The translations under genes and the position numbers were made by a program. Below the pieces are notes generated by a model, which saw nothing but the letters and a program-made list of their open reading frames with translations, did not search any database and was not told the DNA's origin. From Verrucomicrobiota bacterium (lineage in GTDB: Bacteria; Verrucomicrobiota; Verrucomicrobiia; Chthoniobacterales; UBA10450), in NCBI GenBank assembly GCA_003221375.1, contig QHRI01000237.1, positions 1 to 7,547 of the forward strand: DNA of 7,547 nucleotides. Direction: 5' to 3'. Numbering within the stretch: position 1 is the first letter of the stretch; each line of letters opens with the position of its first letter. Below, piece after piece: positions 6,115-7,547 of this stretch.

Positions 6115-6651
6115 CTAACGTGTCTTCACCAGTTCGCGCGCGTGCGTGACGTGCGCTTTGGCTCTGTCCCGCTTAAGTACCGCGTACAGAAACCAGACGA
6201 TAAAACAGTTGGCCAGCAAGATGAGCGCGCCTACCAATCCGGGCCGATGCCAGAGATGACGTAACTCGATCGGAATCAGCGCGCCCGTCGCGAAAATCAT
6301 GAGGTACTCCGCCCAGCGTTGTTGCATGTAAACGCCGAATCCTTCAGTGAAAAGAACTGCCGTATAGAAAAGCGCCAAAAATCCTGTGGCTCGCAGGGTG
6401 CCGCCTGCCAGCATGGCTTGCAGTTTATGCAGCAAAAACGAAACAGCCTTGCTGTGCTCGAGCAAAATTTCGTCTGCAGTCCAACTCGCCAAAGCATCCA
6501 TCCAGCGGGTCCGCGCGTTGAGAAAAACCAGCGAGAGGCCCAAGACCAAGAGCAACACTCCCTTCGCGATTTTGAAAAGTCCGATAAGCTTGAGATAGCG
6601 AACCCGGCGCTGACCGTGCAATATTGCAGGGTCGTGCGCCAGTTTGTTCAT
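6115..6651 (-). CDS. DUF2127-type integral membrane protein
   Basis: This 178-residue protein has about four membrane segments, near residues 19-44 (LKLIGLFKIAKGVLLLVLG...), 82-104 (GFLALFYTAVLFTEG region), 114-130 (AEYLMIFATGALIPIEL) and 138-158 (LVGALILLANCFIVWFLY). The pattern HGQRRVRYLKLIGLFK, ATGFLALFYTAVLFTEG and ELRHLWHRP is what I recall of the DUF2127 family, whose function is unknown. A soluble loop of about 40 residues (45-81) lies between the first two segments. I prefer ATG 6651. The frame extends upstream to ATG 6711 and GTG 6726, but that part overlaps a repeat-like palindrome (6684-6700) and lacks family character. The VOC gene lies upstream on the same strand, so the two may form a small operon with a repeat between them. 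Confidence 0.8.
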   Translation of the reverse strand: MNKLAHDPAILHGQRRVRYLKLIGLFKIAKGVLLLVLGLSLVFLNARTRWMDALASWTADEILLEHSKAVSFLLHKLQAMLAGGTLRATGFLALFYTAVLFTEGFGVYMQQRWAEYLMIFATGALIPIELRHLWHRPGLVGALILLANCFIVWFLYAVLKRDRAKAHVTHARELVKTR

Positions 6652-6681
6652 TCTCGCGCTGGTCACTCTCCCCAACTGTAA

Positions 6682-6700
6682 CGGCAGGAGTTCCGCCTGC
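6682..6700. repeat. Short palindromic repeat, GGCAGGAGTTCCGCCTGC type
   Basis: GCAGG at 6684-6688 pairs with CCTGC at 6696-6700. On the minus strand this reads GCAGGCGGAACTCCTGCC, a motif I recall as dispersed in intergenic DNA of soil Verrucomicrobiota. It lies between the VOC stop (6742) and the preferred DUF2127 start (6651), and supports that shorter start. The short stem and the reliance on memory limit confidence. Confidence 0.4.
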
Positions 6701-6741
6701 AAAATCGTCATAGTCGCAGTCGTCACAGCTATCTCTACAAT

Positions 6742-7146
6742 TTAGCGGGCAATAATCGGTCTTTCCCGGCAACAAATTTCGAGTTTGTTGCCCTCCGGAT
6801 CCTCGAAGAAAAACGCGTAATACCCTGCGCTGTACTCGCTACAGATTTCCGGACCTTCGAGCGCCTTACCGCCCGCCTTACGCACCGACTTCGCAAGCCG
6901 ATCCACTTCTTTTCGCGTATCTGCCCAGAAAGCGATCCGCGTACGATTTGGCTTATGATTCTTGTCTTGCGTGAGACCAAAGAATTCTGACGGTTTGTCG
7001 CCTCCGACGGAATAAAACATATGATATTTTTTGCCCGGCCTTTCCTCAACAAATCCAAGCTGCGGCAAAAATTTGCTATAAAACTTTGCTGCCAGCTTCA
7101 TGTCTTTCACACGTAAGTCGATATGATCAAAGCAACGCGTCTTCAT
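6742..7146 (-). CDS. VOC-family (glyoxalase/bleomycin-resistance fold) protein
   Basis: This 134-residue protein has two beta-alpha-beta-beta-beta modules typical of the vicinal oxygen chelate superfamily. It opens with FDHIDLRVKDMKLAAKFYSK (6-25), where His8 is in the usual first metal-ligand position, followed by SEFFGL (53-58). The second module starts TRIAFWADTRKEVDRLAKSV (69-88) and ends YAFFFEDPEGNKLEICC (110-126), with Glu123 in the usual last ligand position. The second-module ligand, often His in HIAF, is Arg70 here, so metal binding may be altered. Members include dioxygenases, lyases and resistance proteins, and the substrate cannot be assigned. ATG 7146 is chosen because the TTG 7209 extension would run into the divergent bioF gene. 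No ribosome binding site is obvious. Confidence 0.85.
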   Translation of the reverse strand: MKTRCFDHIDLRVKDMKLAAKFYSKFLPQLGFVEERPGKKYHMFYSVGGDKPSEFFGLTQDKNHKPNRTRIAFWADTRKEVDRLAKSVRKAGGKALEGPEICSEYSAGYYAFFFEDPEGNKLEICCRERPIIAR

Positions 7147-7190
7147 TTTGTGATTTTCAATTGGCTCGCGCGGCAATTCAATCGCTCGTG

Positions 7191-7547
7191 ATGGAGAATC
7201 TCTTCGCAAACGACCTGGCGGCGCTACGTGCGCGTTCGTTGGACCGACATCTTCGCGAAATCACCGACGCGAAAGGACCCGAAGTCGAGATTGGCGGTCG
7301 CCGCTTGATTAATTTTTCCTCAAACGATTATCTCGGTCTCGCAAACGATCCTCGATTACGCGAAGCAGCAACTTCAGCGATCGACGAATTTGGCGTCGGC
7401 GCCGGAGCATCGCGGTTGATCACTGGAAACTTGTCTCCGCATGTGCGCTTGGAGCGCGCGCTGGCGGAATGGAAGAGAACCGAAGCTGCGCTTTGTTTCA
7501 GTAGCGGATACGCCGCGGCGCTCGGTACGATTCCAGCATTGATGGGC
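7191..7547 (+). CDS. bioF: 8-amino-7-oxononanoate synthase, N-terminal part
   Basis: From ATG 7191 the frame stays open for 119 codons to the window edge, so the gene is cut at its 3' end. It encodes the N-terminal part of a PLP-dependent alpha-oxoamine synthase. FSSNDYLGLA (42-51) and GVGAGASRLITGN (68-80) are hallmarks of BioF, which condenses pimeloyl-ACP/CoA with alanine in biotin synthesis. LCFSSGYAAALGTIPAL (101-117) is the region that contacts PLP. The related glycine C-acetyltransferase (Kbl) and 5-aminolevulinate synthase have different residues at the G-AGASRL motif, so BioF is preferred. The PLP lysine lies beyond the window. It is divergent from the VOC gene, 44 bp between starts, suggesting a shared promoter region. 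Other biotin genes may follow, but none can be seen. Confidence 0.85.
   Translation, partial: MENLFANDLAALRARSLDRHLREITDAKGPEVEIGGRRLINFSSNDYLGLANDPRLREAATSAIDEFGVGAGASRLITGNLSPHVRLERALAEWKRTEAALCFSSGYAAALGTIPALMG

Noticed and set aside
6386..6598. Plus-strand short frames over the membrane protein
   Set aside because: They are antisense to clear transmembrane and DUF2127-like motifs.
1..7547. CRISPR array, tRNA/rRNA, transposase, phage or defence genes
   Set aside because: I saw no regularly spaced direct repeats and no recognisable structural RNA, recombinase or defence-domain motifs. The repeats present are inverted and intergenic.

Overview
The window looks like an ordinary chromosomal segment of a soil-type bacterium. 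It has small housekeeping and accessory genes on both strands and short gene-free gaps. Ribosome binding sites are almost undetectable, and the gaps contain several kinds of imperfect inverted repeat. The repeat style (arms ending in TCATCCTGAGCGAAG-like sequence, the GGCGGAACTCCTGCC type, and the GTAGCC...GCTGTGTCG type) together with the gene content points to Verrucomicrobiota, possibly the Chthoniobacterales / 'Candidatus Udaeobacter' group. That assignment is inference from memory and was not tested.

Layout: 1-276 (+) is the C-terminal end of an erythromycin-esterase family protein, cut by the window edge. 364-1011 (+) is a small alpha/beta (dienelactone-type) hydrolase. A palindromic repeat (1014-1107) separates it from a convergent phosphosulfolactate synthase (ComA) homologue at 1113-1961 (-). 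A gap of about 240 bp holds a composite inverted repeat (2013-2153). Next come two NAD-salvage genes on the plus strand: pncB, nicotinate phosphoribosyltransferase (2202-3665), and pncA, nicotinamidase (3804-4415). They are separated by a second copy of the 1014-1107 repeat family (3693-3786). A small unrecognised protein lies at 4464-4724 (-), divergent from a TreT-like trehalose synthase at 4812-6007 (+). The trehalose synthase reading frame is broken by an apparent single-base deletion near 5496. After a double-hairpin repeat (6013-6087), two minus-strand genes follow: a DUF2127-type membrane protein (6115-6651) and a VOC/glyoxalase-fold protein (6742-7146). The window ends inside bioF (7191 onward, +), whose start is 44 bp from the VOC gene start and divergent from it.

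Functional links: PncA converts nicotinamide to nicotinate and PncB converts nicotinate to NaMN, so this pair forms a complete entry branch into the Preiss-Handler route to NAD. The other genes are not obviously part of one pathway. I found no defence system, CRISPR array, phage module, transposase, or RNA gene. The features most worth checking are the frameshift in the trehalose synthase, the bacterial ComA homologue, and the several unrelated palindromic repeats that sit in nearly every gap and shape apparent gene starts and ends.
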